The notes under the pieces: generated by a model
Database searches by the model: none
What the model saw: only the letters and a program-made list of their open reading frames with translations
Told to the model about the DNA's origin: nothing
Position numbers and translations under genes: made by a program
Shown: positions 1 through 8,073 of the stretch, piece by piece
Layout of the letters: each line of letters opens with the position of its first letter
Numbering within the stretch: the stretch's first letter is position 1
Assembly: GCA_029261195.1 (NCBI GenBank)
Contig: JAJDBU010000031.1
Span: forward strand, 1-42,594
Direction: 5' to 3'
Source of the DNA: Nitrospirota bacterium
Lineage (GTDB): Bacteria > Nitrospirota > Nitrospiria > SBBL01 > JAADHI01
Length of the DNA stretch: 42,594 nt

Positions 1-56
1 GGACAAAAGATGCCGCTTATGAGCTTCCGAGTGACATGAGTGAAGGATCAGATCAG

Positions 57-81
57 AAAAACGTGAGAAATTTTTCTCACG
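57..81 (-). terminator. Rho-independent terminator of the minus-strand operon
   Basis: A perfect 9-bp inverted repeat (CGTGAGAAA / TTTCTCACG, 2-nt loop as DNA) at 62-81 is followed on the minus strand by five T residues (the A run at 57-61 on the plus strand). It lies 44 bases beyond the stop codon of the last gene of the minus-strand operon, where a terminator is expected. The very short loop means the innermost pairs probably open in RNA. Confidence 0.7.
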
Positions 82-124
82 AAATCGCTGTGCTCCTTCT
101 GAGGGGTAAGCGGGCCTGACTTTT

Positions 125-973
125 TCAGCAAGCCCTAATTAAAGGCTGATATCCCGATTGATAGTTCGGGAACTTAAAAACGTACCCTAGTGATTTGATT
201 CGTTCATTATGGCATCTTTTGTTTTGCGAATGTGCTCTGCCGTTTTTTCCTCTGGCTCCATCCCCGACCTTCATTTGCTTAGACAACCATGAGATCACTT
301 CATGCAAGGGAGCCGGTTCATCATCACTTGCCAGATAACACTGTGCCAATGATTGTCCGGCTAATCGTCGCTCAAATAAAAAGGCCAAAATCCCTGCACA
401 ATCTTCTTGATGAATACGGTTAGTGTAATAAGGGGGGTCGGATTGAATGGCTTCTTTGTTGTGTGCGATACGGAGCAATCGTTCCCTGCCCGGACCATAA
501 ATACCGGAAAAGCGGACGATGACATTCTGTCTGTTTTCAGCGAGGATACGCTCTTCCGCCCGACAGAGAATTTGTCCCGTCCTTGAGTCCGGTTCAGTCA
601 CAGAGGATTCATCTACCCACTCGCCTCGATTTTGTCCGTAAACACGGGTGGATGAAATAAAAATCCAATGGGCTTGTGCCTGATGTCTGGAAAAATAGGC
701 CAAAAGGTTTTGAATGCCTGCTTCATAAATGCTGCGGTAATGCACCTCGTCCCGTTTGTCGGGGGCGATGGCGAAAAAGACTTGCTCAAAATCCGAATCC
801 AAATTAGAGAGATCTTGAGGCAAGGTGACATCTGCCAGAAAGGTCAACATTTGAGGACTTGGATTGATTGGAGGCGTCCGTCTCAAACCTACGACCACAT
901 GTCCCTTTTGAATCAAGATTTTTGCCAGACGCCCACCAATATCTCCCGAACCGACAATGAGAATTTTCGCCAT
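125..973 (-). CDS. NAD(P)-dependent SDR-family epimerase/reductase, YeeZ-like
   Basis: A 282-residue cytoplasmic protein of the extended short-chain dehydrogenase/reductase superfamily. The N-terminus holds a dinucleotide-binding beta strand and glycine loop (ILIVGSGDIGGRLA, residues 4-17). SSTRVYG in mid-protein supplies a Ser/Thr-Tyr pair typical of SDRs, followed by IVRFSGIYGPGR. The C-terminal stretch ending KFPNYQSGY resembles the YeeZ/NAD-epimerase group. The substrate cannot be read from sequence. It is the last gene of a three-gene minus-strand operon, starting 3 bases after the thioesterase, and a hairpin terminator follows. The family assignment is firm; the reaction is unknown. Confidence 0.8.
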   Translation of the reverse strand: MAKILIVGSGDIGGRLAKILIQKGHVVVGLRRTPPINPSPQMLTFLADVTLPQDLSNLDSDFEQVFFAIAPDKRDEVHYRSIYEAGIQNLLAYFSRHQAQAHWIFISSTRVYGQNRGEWVDESSVTEPDSRTGQILCRAEERILAENRQNVIVRFSGIYGPGRERLLRIAHNKEAIQSDPPYYTNRIHQEDCAGILAFLFERRLAGQSLAQCYLASDDEPAPLHEVISWLSKQMKVGDGARGKNGRAHSQNKRCHNERIKSLGYVFKFPNYQSGYQPLIRAC

Positions 974-976
974 TTT

Positions 977-1489
977 TCAATCCGACTCCAACTCGATCTC
1001 ACCCAATAGTCGTCGCCAATTATCGGGAAGTTGATCGATCCCGGCAATCATCCTGAGCTTCTCCGATGCTAAGGGTACAACTTTGAAACGACCTGCCACC
1101 AATAGAATACCTTCTTCGTTATGGGCCTTGGTATGAACAACAACGGGTTTCCATGGTTTTTCTGCCTTTGGAATGGAGGCCGAAAGTGTCAAGGGCAATG
1201 CTGCATGGGCAGGTTGCAAGTACTTTATCTCTGCCGAACGAAGAATCCAGGCGGCCTTCATTTCGGGTATCAAAATCGTCGGTGTCCAGGAGGCAAGGCA
1301 GTCAAGCGCGGTATAAACGGCACCGCCATGGGTAATGCCGGGGAAACCGATCATGTGAGCCTTGGGTTTAAAATGTCCGATCAGGCGCTCCTGATCACCA
1401 TCCCGGAAAACTTCAATTTGAAGACCATGCTCATTTTCATGTCCACAGCCGAAACAATCATTACCCGGCAAAACAAGTTTGTTGATCAT
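977..1489 (-). CDS. PaaI-family hotdog-fold thioesterase
   Basis: A 170-residue protein with the hallmarks of the PaaI/YbgC-like hotdog acyl-CoA thioesterases: an N-terminal CFGCGHENEHGL segment, then GFPGITHGGAVYTALDC with the HGG motif on the central helix, where the catalytic acidic or polar residue usually lies. Such enzymes hydrolyse acyl-CoA thioesters in the cytoplasm. The CFGCG segment is common in a subgroup that includes human THEM4-like and many bacterial PaaI proteins. It sits in the middle of the minus-strand operon, 23 bases after the methyltransferase gene and 3 bases before the SDR gene. The acyl substrate is unknown. Confidence 0.82.
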   Translation of the reverse strand: MINKLVLPGNDCFGCGHENEHGLQIEVFRDGDQERLIGHFKPKAHMIGFPGITHGGAVYTALDCLASWTPTILIPEMKAAWILRSAEIKYLQPAHAALPLTLSASIPKAEKPWKPVVVHTKAHNEEGILLVAGRFKVVPLASEKLRMIAGIDQLPDNWRRLLGEIELESD

Positions 1490-1512
1490 CTCCGGTCCAT
1501 TTGAAGAATTCT

Positions 1513-2298
1513 TTAATGCATGTGCTTTACCATGACAGAAACGGTAGCATAATAAACCGCCCAGTAAGTGCCATCTCTTGCGTTCTTGATATAGTTTTCT
1601 ATGTCTTCTTTGTTTGCCTCACCGCTGGCAATATATTTTTCACGCAAAGCCGTCGCTGAGGCAGCCATGACCTTTGCGGCTGGAGAATTGCCCCTGCAAA
1701 AATGAAGGGCTGCATCAAGATGAATGATATCATATCCGGTTTTCATCAGTTTATCAGGCAGGTGGATGCCGTACATCGGGTCGAGGTCCATATCGAGAAA
1801 CATTTTACAAATGGCCTGATTCACTTTTTGCACACATCGGTCAGCAGTTGGATTCAGGATCAGCGCCGAGTTGAAATCAGGCTCTTCTAATACGACGCAG
1901 CCCCCAGGTTTCAGGTGGTGCCGGATTCTCTTCAGAATCTCCAGGTCATGTTTGTTATGAATCAAGACATAACGGCAGTGGATCAGATCAAACTGTCCTT
2001 CGAGACTGGCCTCTAAAATATCCCCTTGAATCACCTCACAGTTAATCCCTTTCAAGACTTGAAGGTGTGTTGTGTTCTTGTCGATTGCGACAACCTTTCC
2101 GGAAAGCCCGACCTGTTCAGACATCCAAAGCGCGATGGAACCGGCCCCGGCTCCGATTTCCAAACAACGCCATCCTTCTTTGATCCCGGTTTTTTTGAGT
2201 TTCGCAATCGTTGCCGGATCAAAGGCAGACTCAATCATGCGAAGACGTTGCATTTCCTTGTCTTCCGTCTGCCTTTCAAAAATGTATTCGCTCATCAT
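1513..2298 (-). CDS. Class I SAM-dependent methyltransferase
   Basis: A 261-residue protein with the Rossmann-type SAM-binding core. Motif I is CLEIGAGAGSIA; the acidic motif II is VVAIDKN; a later strand reads QGDILEA; and LKPGGCVVLEEPD is the post-core strand typical of UbiE/Methyltransf_11-25 families. The C-terminal 80 residues are less conserved and probably form the substrate lid. The coding start at 2298 begins with two in-frame ATG codons and a GAGAAG ribosome-binding site lies a few bases upstream. It is the first gene of the minus-strand operon with a thioesterase and an SDR protein. This combination suggests modification of a small molecule or lipid, but no substrate can be named. 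Confidence 0.82.
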   Translation of the reverse strand: MMSEYIFERQTEDKEMQRLRMIESAFDPATIAKLKKTGIKEGWRCLEIGAGAGSIALWMSEQVGLSGKVVAIDKNTTHLQVLKGINCEVIQGDILEASLEGQFDLIHCRYVLIHNKHDLEILKRIRHHLKPGGCVVLEEPDFNSALILNPTADRCVQKVNQAICKMFLDMDLDPMYGIHLPDKLMKTGYDIIHLDAALHFCRGNSPAAKVMAASATALREKYIASGEANKEDIENYIKNARDGTYWAVYYATVSVMVKHMH

Positions 2299-2431
2299 TT
2301 TCTTCTCTATTTTTCCTCATAAGGCGGGCAGATAGGCATCGCTTTTTTATGTGGTAAACTGATATTCGTGTAATGTGGACGCATCATACGAATATGTTTA
2401 ATGAAAGTCTTAATATGATTTTTAAAAAAAC

Positions 2432-2456
2432 ATAGTATCTTATTCGCGCATACTAT
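2432..2456. repeat. Inverted repeat ATAGTAT/ATACTAT upstream of the endoglucanase gene
   Basis: Two 7-bp arms (2432-2438 and 2450-2456) are perfect reverse complements separated by 11 bases. It lies in the 322-base AT-rich gap between the divergent methyltransferase and endoglucanase genes, a plausible place for an operator, but no regulator is known. Confidence 0.4.
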
Positions 2457-2469
2457 ATCATCCCTCCAT

Positions 2470-2499
2470 TGTATAGATGAAAAATGTATAGATGAAAAA
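2470..2499. repeat. Exact tandem duplication of a 15-bp unit
   Basis: The unit TGTATAGATGAAAAA occurs twice back to back (2470-2484, 2485-2499) in the leader region of the GH8 gene. Nothing else was recognised in the intergenic stretch 2299-2620 beyond this and the inverted repeat at 2432-2456. No convincing -35/-10 pair could be fixed. Confidence 0.85.
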
Positions 2500-2620
2500 C
2501 GGTTTTTGACACTCTATCACTCATATGCACTTAGCAGAGGCAGGTGGGGCATAGAGAAAACCGTTTTGCGGAAAAGACTCAATGATAGAACAGAAACACA
2601 GGTACGAGGCTATTTTTGTA

Positions 2621-3742
2621 ATGCGTTTCTACTATTTTCTCCTGCTCCTCACAATGATCGTGGTGTTGCCGGGAACATCTATGGCAAAAAGTAAATCAAA
2701 CTGGCCTCTGTGGGAGTCCTACGCATCTCGATTTATTCAGGAAGATGGTCGGGTCATAGATATCAGTGGTGGTTTTTCTACCTCAGAAGGTCAATCCTAT
2801 GCCTTATTCTTTTCCTTGGTTGGCAACGACCGGGAACGATTTAAAACAATTCTCAAATGGACGGAAGAAAACCTGGCGCAGGGTGATTTATCGGCTCGCT
2901 TACCCGCTTGGCATTGGGGGAGAGCAGAAAATGATGAATGGAAAATTCTGGACAGCAATTCGGCGAGTGATTCAGATCTTTGGATGAGCTACACATTAAT
3001 CGAAGCGGCACGTCTGTGGGAAAAGCCAGCCTATGAACGCTTGGGTCAAAAACTTCTGGAACGCGTAATCAAGGAGGAAATACGGCATCTTCCCGGTCTT
3101 GGCATTATGTTATTGCCCGGTCCGGAAGGGTTCTGTCTAAAAGACGATGTATGCCGCTTGAACCCAAGCTATCTACCGATTCCAATATTGAGGCGCTTTT
3201 CACAATACTATAAAAGTGACTTATGGGATAGACTGGCCGAAAACACGGTACACATGATTCAATCGACCAGCAAGGAAGGCATTGTTCCCGATTGGGTGGC
3301 CTACAAAAACGGACAGGGATTTATTCTCGACCCTGTTGAAGGGGATGTCGGAAGCTACGATGCCATACGGGTTTATCTCTGGGCGGGCATGCTCGATCGA
3401 AAAGACCCACTTTCATCACGCTTGCTATCGGCAATATCGGGTTTGGCAAGGTCTATGAACACCCGGCAATCCATTCCAAGAATATTGTATGGCAATACCG
3501 GCGAGGCGGAAGGGATTGGCCCGGTGGGTTTTTCAGCAGCAGTACTTCCTTACCTCGAATTACTCGGAGAACAGAGCCTTTTGGATCGGCAAATTGTGCG
3601 TGTACGCAATGATTTAATGAAGGGCTTACTTGGGGGAAACCCTGTTTACTATGATCAAAACCTAGCCCTGTTCGGCACGGGTTGGTTTGAAAATCGTTTC
3701 TTTTTTGATGCGCAGGGTCGGCTTATTCCAGATTGGCATTGA
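2621..3742 (+). CDS. bcsZ: Glycoside hydrolase family 8 endoglucanase, BcsZ-type periplasmic cellulase
   Basis: Family GH8 enzymes such as BcsZ cleave beta-1,4-glucan in the periplasm and are normally part of bacterial cellulose operons. With the ATG at 2621 the protein has 373 residues and starts with a hydrophobic signal peptide (FYYFLLLLTMIVVLPG) that probably ends near SMA. An upstream in-frame ATG at 2582 would add 13 residues; I prefer 2621 because the two key residues then fall at Glu56 (motif TSEGQSYALFF) and Asp247 (motif SYDAIRVYLWAG), very close to the acid/base pair Glu55/Asp243 of E. coli BcsZ. LPAWHWG and the DSDLWMSYTL motif are also typical of the family. The other recognisable cellulose gene, a BcsA-type synthase, is about 32 kb away at 35815-38181, which is unusual. 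No BcsB or BcsC is present. Confidence 0.85.
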   Translation: MRFYYFLLLLTMIVVLPGTSMAKSKSNWPLWESYASRFIQEDGRVIDISGGFSTSEGQSYALFFSLVGNDRERFKTILKWTEENLAQGDLSARLPAWHWGRAENDEWKILDSNSASDSDLWMSYTLIEAARLWEKPAYERLGQKLLERVIKEEIRHLPGLGIMLLPGPEGFCLKDDVCRLNPSYLPIPILRRFSQYYKSDLWDRLAENTVHMIQSTSKEGIVPDWVAYKNGQGFILDPVEGDVGSYDAIRVYLWAGMLDRKDPLSSRLLSAISGLARSMNTRQSIPRILYGNTGEAEGIGPVGFSAAVLPYLELLGEQSLLDRQIVRVRNDLMKGLLGGNPVYYDQNLALFGTGWFENRFFFDAQGRLIPDWH

Positions 3743-3912
3743 TGGCGATCTTAAAATCAGAAGTCCAATTTACGATTCAAAAGGCTTCATTCCCTACGTA
3801 AATCACGCAACATTAGCCTGAGCCCCTGATCAAGAATATCTTTCAGTCTACTTTTCCCCTTAGTATTGTTTTGCCATGAGAGTCTGTCCGCGAGAGGCTC
3901 AGGAGAGGCTAA

Positions 3913-3941
3913 TTGACAGCCTATCTGGGGGGCTGTATCAT
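3913..3941 (+). promoter_or_regulatory. Sigma70-type promoter of polA
   Basis: TTGACA (3913-3918) and TATCAT (3936-3941) are separated by 17 bases, so only one position differs from consensus. The predicted start of transcription is about 25 bases before the polA ATG. An inverted repeat ACAGCC-N9-GGCTGT (3916-3921 and 3931-3936) overlaps the spacer and could be an operator or chance. Confidence 0.7.
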
Positions 3942-3971
3942 CACCGCGCCCTAAAATAACTGAGCTTTTTG

Positions 3972-6629
3972 ATGCCTAAAACATTCTACATTCTCGACGG
4001 AACCGCTTACATCTACCGAGCCTTTTACGCGATTCGGGAGCTGTCAAACGCTAGGGGTCTTCCGACTAATGCGGTTTACGGTTTCACAAAGATGTTACAA
4101 AAAATTGTCGAGGAGAAAAAACCGGACTACATTGCCATCGCCTTCGATGCGAAAGGCCCGACATTTCGTCACGCTTTGTACGACGGATATAAAGCCGACC
4201 GTCCTCCCATGCCCGATGCCCTCTCTCCTCAGCTCCCCTACATCGACAAGATCGTTGATGCCTTCCGCATTCCCACTTTTCGAGAGCCGGGGCTTGAAGC
4301 CGATGACCTGATCGGCACCCTGGCGAAAAAGGGGACGGCAGCCGGTCTCGAAGTCGTGATTGCAAGCGGCGATAAGGACATGTACCAACTGATCGGAGCC
4401 CAGGTTTCTGTCTACGATCCGATGAAAGAAAAAGTTTTCACAACTGAGACGATTGAAGAGCAGTTCGGCATCAAACCCGATCAAATTGTTGAGATGATGG
4501 GTCTGATGGGAGACAGCTCCGATCAGATCCCCGGTGTGGCCGGCGTTGGGAAAAAGACGGCGATGCAGCTCATTCACACTTTCGGCAGCATCGAAAACCT
4601 ACTCAGCCACCTGAAAGAAGTGAAGAAGCCGAAGTTGCGGGAGAAGTTGGAAGCAAGTAAAGAGATCGCCCGTTTAAGCCTTGAGTTGGTGACCATCCGA
4701 ACAGACTGCGACATCCCCTTTGCGCTGGATTGTTTTATAAGCCGTTCTCCCGATGTCGAAAAACTCCGCCCACTCTGCGAAGAATTGGGTTTCTCGACCC
4801 TCTTAAAAACCCTTATTCCGCCGCCCGGGAAGCCAAAGCAAAGGAGGCAGATCGGCCGGATTGTCGATGCCGCAGGCTTTTCAGCTCTCATCTCCGGGAT
4901 CACAGAAGGACAAGCCATCACACTCAGGCCCTTCACAACAGGAGAGGGTGCAATGGACACCCAGCTAAGAGGCATCGCATTGGCAACCCACACAGGCAAG
5001 GCGATATATCTCCCCCTTCAAAAGGGCGAGGGACTTCCCGCATCCCTCAAAACATTGCTGTCATCCGGCAGATCCCCCGTTTATGGTCACGGCCTCAAAA
5101 TACTGTTGACGATATTGAAACGGCAGGGCATTGTGTGTCGGGCACAGCTTTACGATACGGAAATCGCCCACTATCTGCTCAACCCGACACGGAGAGGCCA
5201 CTCCCTGGAGGCGGCTGTTCTTGAATACCTGCCTGAAGATTTGAATGAAGGCATTCATGCTCAGCAGGCACAGGGGAATCTTTTTGCCGAAAGCCCTGCC
5301 TCAATGGAAATTGTCTCCCCGGAAGTCGTCTCGCCGAGACTCTGCCGGGAGGCTGCACTCATTCTTCCGCTTTCGGAAGTCTTAAGCGAAATGCTGGCGT
5401 CCCAGTCCTTGAACACCCTCTTTCGGGATGTAGAGATGCCGCTGGTCTCCGTCTTATCCGATATTGAACAATGTGGCGTCAAAATCGACCTCCAGGCCCT
5501 GAAGGCCATGTCCACTACGCTTGCAGAAAAACTGGCATCCATCACAGCAAGGATCTATGAACTTGCGGGGCGTGAATTCAACATCAATTCACCCAAACAA
5601 CTGGCCGACATTCTCTTTGTTCATCTCGGGCTCACACCGATCAAAAAAACAAAAACCGGCTATTCAACCAATGAAGAAGTCCTCAAAAAACTGTCCCTCC
5701 ACCATCCTCTGCCGGAGGAGATATTAAACAGTCGACAGATCACCAAGCTCAAATCGACCTATATTGACGCCCTGCCAAAACTGGTGCATCCGGAAACCGG
5801 TCGTGTCCATACCCAACTCAATCAAACCATCACCGCTACCGGCAGGCTGTCATCCAGTGATCCCAACCTCCAAAACATCCCGGTGCGGGGGGAAATGGGC
5901 CGACACATTCGAGAAACCTTTATTGCCGACGAAGGATATTACATCCTCTCCGCTGACTATAATCAGATCGAACTGCGTATTCTGGCCCACCTTTCTGAAG
6001 ACCCCCAATTGATCGCTGCCTTTCAAAGCGGGGAAGATGTTCACACACAAACCGCAGTCGAACTCTTTGGTCTGTCAAAAGATGAGATCACTCAGGAAAT
6101 GCGCCGAGCCGCAAAAACAGTGAATTTCGGAATCATCTACGGCATCAGTCCCTTTGGCCTTTCCAACAACCTGGGTGTTTCAATGAAAGAGGCTAAACGC
6201 TACATCGATCTCTACTTTGAGCATTTTCGCGGGGTGAAACATTTTTTCGAGAAGACCCTGATTACGGCAGGAAAAACGGGCTATGTGACCACCCTTTTTG
6301 ATCGCCGCCGCTTCATTCCCGAGCTTGCGAGTATGAACAGTTTTACTCGCGGGATCGGAGAACGCCTGGCGATGAATACACCTGTGCAGGGCAGCGCCGC
6401 CGACATCATTAAGTTGGCAATGATCAAAGTGGCCTCCTGGATGACTGATTCAAAGCTCAAAAGCAAAATGACTTTACAGGTACATGACGAACTCCTTTTT
6501 GAAGTGCCGGAAGAAGAGCTCACCATAATGAAAGAGAATGTGACGCGTTTAATGGAAGAAGCTGCCAATCTGAAAGTCCCGCTGATCGTTGATGTCGGTG
6601 TCGGGGCGAATTGGAGCGAAGCGCATTAG
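3972..6629 (+). CDS. polA: DNA polymerase I with an inactive proofreading domain
   Basis: A family A polymerase of 885 residues used in Okazaki fragment maturation and repair. The N-terminal 5'-3' nuclease domain (about 1-290) has the expected aspartates in ILDGTAYIYRAF, GLEADDLIGTLA and SGDKDMYQL. The middle domain (about 290-490) corresponds to the 3'-5' exonuclease but lacks the metal-binding DxE: the position reads AITLRPFTTG, and the later catalytic Asp region reads GHGLKILLTIL. The polymerase domain has motif A (DYNQIELRILAHL, Asp662), motif B (RRAAKTVNFGIIYG) and motif C (QVHDELLFE, Asp839). A TTG codon directly precedes the ATG in frame; I chose the ATG at 3972. The gene has its own promoter and no operon partners. 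Confidence 0.96.
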   Translation: MPKTFYILDGTAYIYRAFYAIRELSNARGLPTNAVYGFTKMLQKIVEEKKPDYIAIAFDAKGPTFRHALYDGYKADRPPMPDALSPQLPYIDKIVDAFRIPTFREPGLEADDLIGTLAKKGTAAGLEVVIASGDKDMYQLIGAQVSVYDPMKEKVFTTETIEEQFGIKPDQIVEMMGLMGDSSDQIPGVAGVGKKTAMQLIHTFGSIENLLSHLKEVKKPKLREKLEASKEIARLSLELVTIRTDCDIPFALDCFISRSPDVEKLRPLCEELGFSTLLKTLIPPPGKPKQRRQIGRIVDAAGFSALISGITEGQAITLRPFTTGEGAMDTQLRGIALATHTGKAIYLPLQKGEGLPASLKTLLSSGRSPVYGHGLKILLTILKRQGIVCRAQLYDTEIAHYLLNPTRRGHSLEAAVLEYLPEDLNEGIHAQQAQGNLFAESPASMEIVSPEVVSPRLCREAALILPLSEVLSEMLASQSLNTLFRDVEMPLVSVLSDIEQCGVKIDLQALKAMSTTLAEKLASITARIYELAGREFNINSPKQLADILFVHLGLTPIKKTKTGYSTNEEVLKKLSLHHPLPEEILNSRQITKLKSTYIDALPKLVHPETGRVHTQLNQTITATGRLSSSDPNLQNIPVRGEMGRHIRETFIADEGYYILSADYNQIELRILAHLSEDPQLIAAFQSGEDVHTQTAVELFGLSKDEITQEMRRAAKTVNFGIIYGISPFGLSNNLGVSMKEAKRYIDLYFEHFRGVKHFFEKTLITAGKTGYVTTLFDRRRFIPELASMNSFTRGIGERLAMNTPVQGSAADIIKLAMIKVASWMTDSKLKSKMTLQVHDELLFEVPEEELTIMKENVTRLMEEAANLKVPLIVDVGVGANWSEAH

Positions 6630-6729
6630 TGAATTCCTGACCAAAATGTCCAAACTTTATACGGCATTCCGGAAATCTAAGAGCAGGAATCCCCATTGGC
6701 AAACTGACCTAAAATCTGCCCACCTATCT

Positions 6730-7641
6730 CTACTTCACTCCAGCCTGGTAAACCTCCGTTTCCGGATGAAAGGCAGTCCATGCGAACCAGTAGGCAACCA
6801 CGGTCGGGAGATCCTCTCCAGCTTGGTTTTGTATCCGGGCGCTACGGCTTGAAAGGTCATAGGTAATCTGAACAATCTCTGACCCAATACGATCATTAAA
6901 AGAGTGAGGGCCGGACGATAGAACCGGGAAGGGGTAGGCTCTTGTGACGCCGAGATACTCAATCCCGATAATCCAGGTCTTCGTGGGATAGCGTCTGTCG
7001 ATTTTTCCAACTGGAAACATCACGCGATCATTTTTTCTGTAAGAGACATAGGGGTCGCGATCATAGTCTCTCCGGTAGCCGGTATCACTTGATAAAACCA
7101 CACTATTTGAATGTTCCTGTTTCCAGGCTCCAAAACTGGTGTGGACCAGCGGGAGTAGCTTCAAAGGTGTTCCGGTTCGGGGTCCCGTGACTGCTTTCCT
7201 GCTGATCTGAGACCAGAGACTTTCTGTCTGATGGTCGTACATCAGCACATCACTCTTATAGAGCAGACCGGAAACACCAAAGGTGTGATGCTTTCCTTCA
7301 ATTGTCGCATCGAAGGCCATCCCTGTTCCACAAAGAGGGCAATAACTCACAATAACTTTTTTGCCTCCGACTGTATCATTGACAATTTCGTGCCAGTTCA
7401 AAATCTTAATCGGATACGCCTTCGATTCTCCATTGATAACGAGACCGAGTACGCGATCATCATTTTTAAGAAAGTGAGCCTTCTTTGCCGGAATAAATGT
7501 GGGTTCAAGTATGGCAGGGATACCATCCTTTGGAGGCCCCCCCGATAGTATTTCCGAAGGTGGAATACTATGTTCTGAAAAATCAAAGCCACTCAGAACA
7601 GGCAAACTCAATAAGAGTAAAAACAAAAAAATAGACTTCAT
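6730..7641 (-). CDS. Exported DUF3179-family protein
   Basis: A 303-residue protein with a Sec-type signal peptide (SIFLFLLLLSLPVLSG). It then follows the DUF3179 pattern: IPAILEPTFI, VLGLVINGESKAYP, LNWHEIVND, SYCPLCGTGMAFDA with Cys101 and Cys104, and LYKSDVLMYDHQTESLWSQ. The biochemical role of the family is not established; the CPLC pair and the conserved His suggest metal or redox chemistry, but that is inference. An ideal ribosome-binding site (AAGGAGAT, 5 bases before the ATG) fixes the start. The gene is convergent with polA and monocistronic, separated from polA by 100 bases with no obvious terminator. Confidence 0.88.
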   Translation of the reverse strand: MKSIFLFLLLLSLPVLSGFDFSEHSIPPSEILSGGPPKDGIPAILEPTFIPAKKAHFLKNDDRVLGLVINGESKAYPIKILNWHEIVNDTVGGKKVIVSYCPLCGTGMAFDATIEGKHHTFGVSGLLYKSDVLMYDHQTESLWSQISRKAVTGPRTGTPLKLLPLVHTSFGAWKQEHSNSVVLSSDTGYRRDYDRDPYVSYRKNDRVMFPVGKIDRRYPTKTWIIGIEYLGVTRAYPFPVLSSGPHSFNDRIGSEIVQITYDLSSRSARIQNQAGEDLPTVVAYWFAWTAFHPETEVYQAGVK

Positions 7642-8006
7642 GTTGATCTCCTTCTAAAGAAAACTCTGGCCAAAAGTTCGACCTTTACGCCATCCCGGAG
7701 ATGATGTATTCCGATAGGAGCACGCAGGAATAAGGTGCAAGGTGTTTTTAGCCCGGTCACAAACGATGATAGGCTTAACGCTAACATTCCCACTTTTTAA
7801 AATATGTAGGCAGGCCCACAGGAAACTCTGAAAGATGGCGACTTTCGGGTAGAGGACTAATCTTTAGTTGTCTTACGACCGAATCCAAATCTATCGCCTT
7901 TAGGAGATAGTCGTTTAATTATGCAGGCCCGTTGAGAAAGTAGCCCTTAGAAATACGAAGCCCTGTCTTCAGAATGAATTTTCCTCTGAAATTAAGCAGC
8001 AGTTCG
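7642..8006. other. Gene-free intergenic stretch
   Basis: This 365-base stretch between the divergent DUF3179 and DUF512 genes holds no convincing reading frame. A short imperfect hairpin (7891-7910, arms CTATCGCC and GGAGATAG, one mismatch) is the only structure noticed. The DUF512 promoter begins immediately after it. Confidence 0.5.
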
Positions 8007-8036
8007 TTGACATCATTTGAGAGGGCTTCCTATAAT
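8007..8036 (+). promoter_or_regulatory. Perfect-consensus sigma70 promoter for the DUF512-aroE operon
   Basis: TTGACA (8007-8012) and TATAAT (8031-8036) both match the consensus exactly, with an 18-base spacer. Transcription would start around 8043, leaving a leader of about 30 bases that contains GGATGGAGA as ribosome-binding site. This supports the start codon at 8074. Confidence 0.85.
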
Positions 8037-8073
8037 CGACTTTCCAAAAAACTAACAAGGGATGGAGAATTAC

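Noticed and set aside
2582-2620. Earlier ATG of the GH8 gene
   Set aside because: Possible, but ATG 2621 places the catalytic Glu and Asp at BcsZ-like positions and starts right at the signal peptide. Not fully excluded.
4084-4577. Antisense open frames within polA
   Set aside because: They mirror the codon pattern of polA and have no start signals or family features. The same holds for other antisense frames inside large genes.
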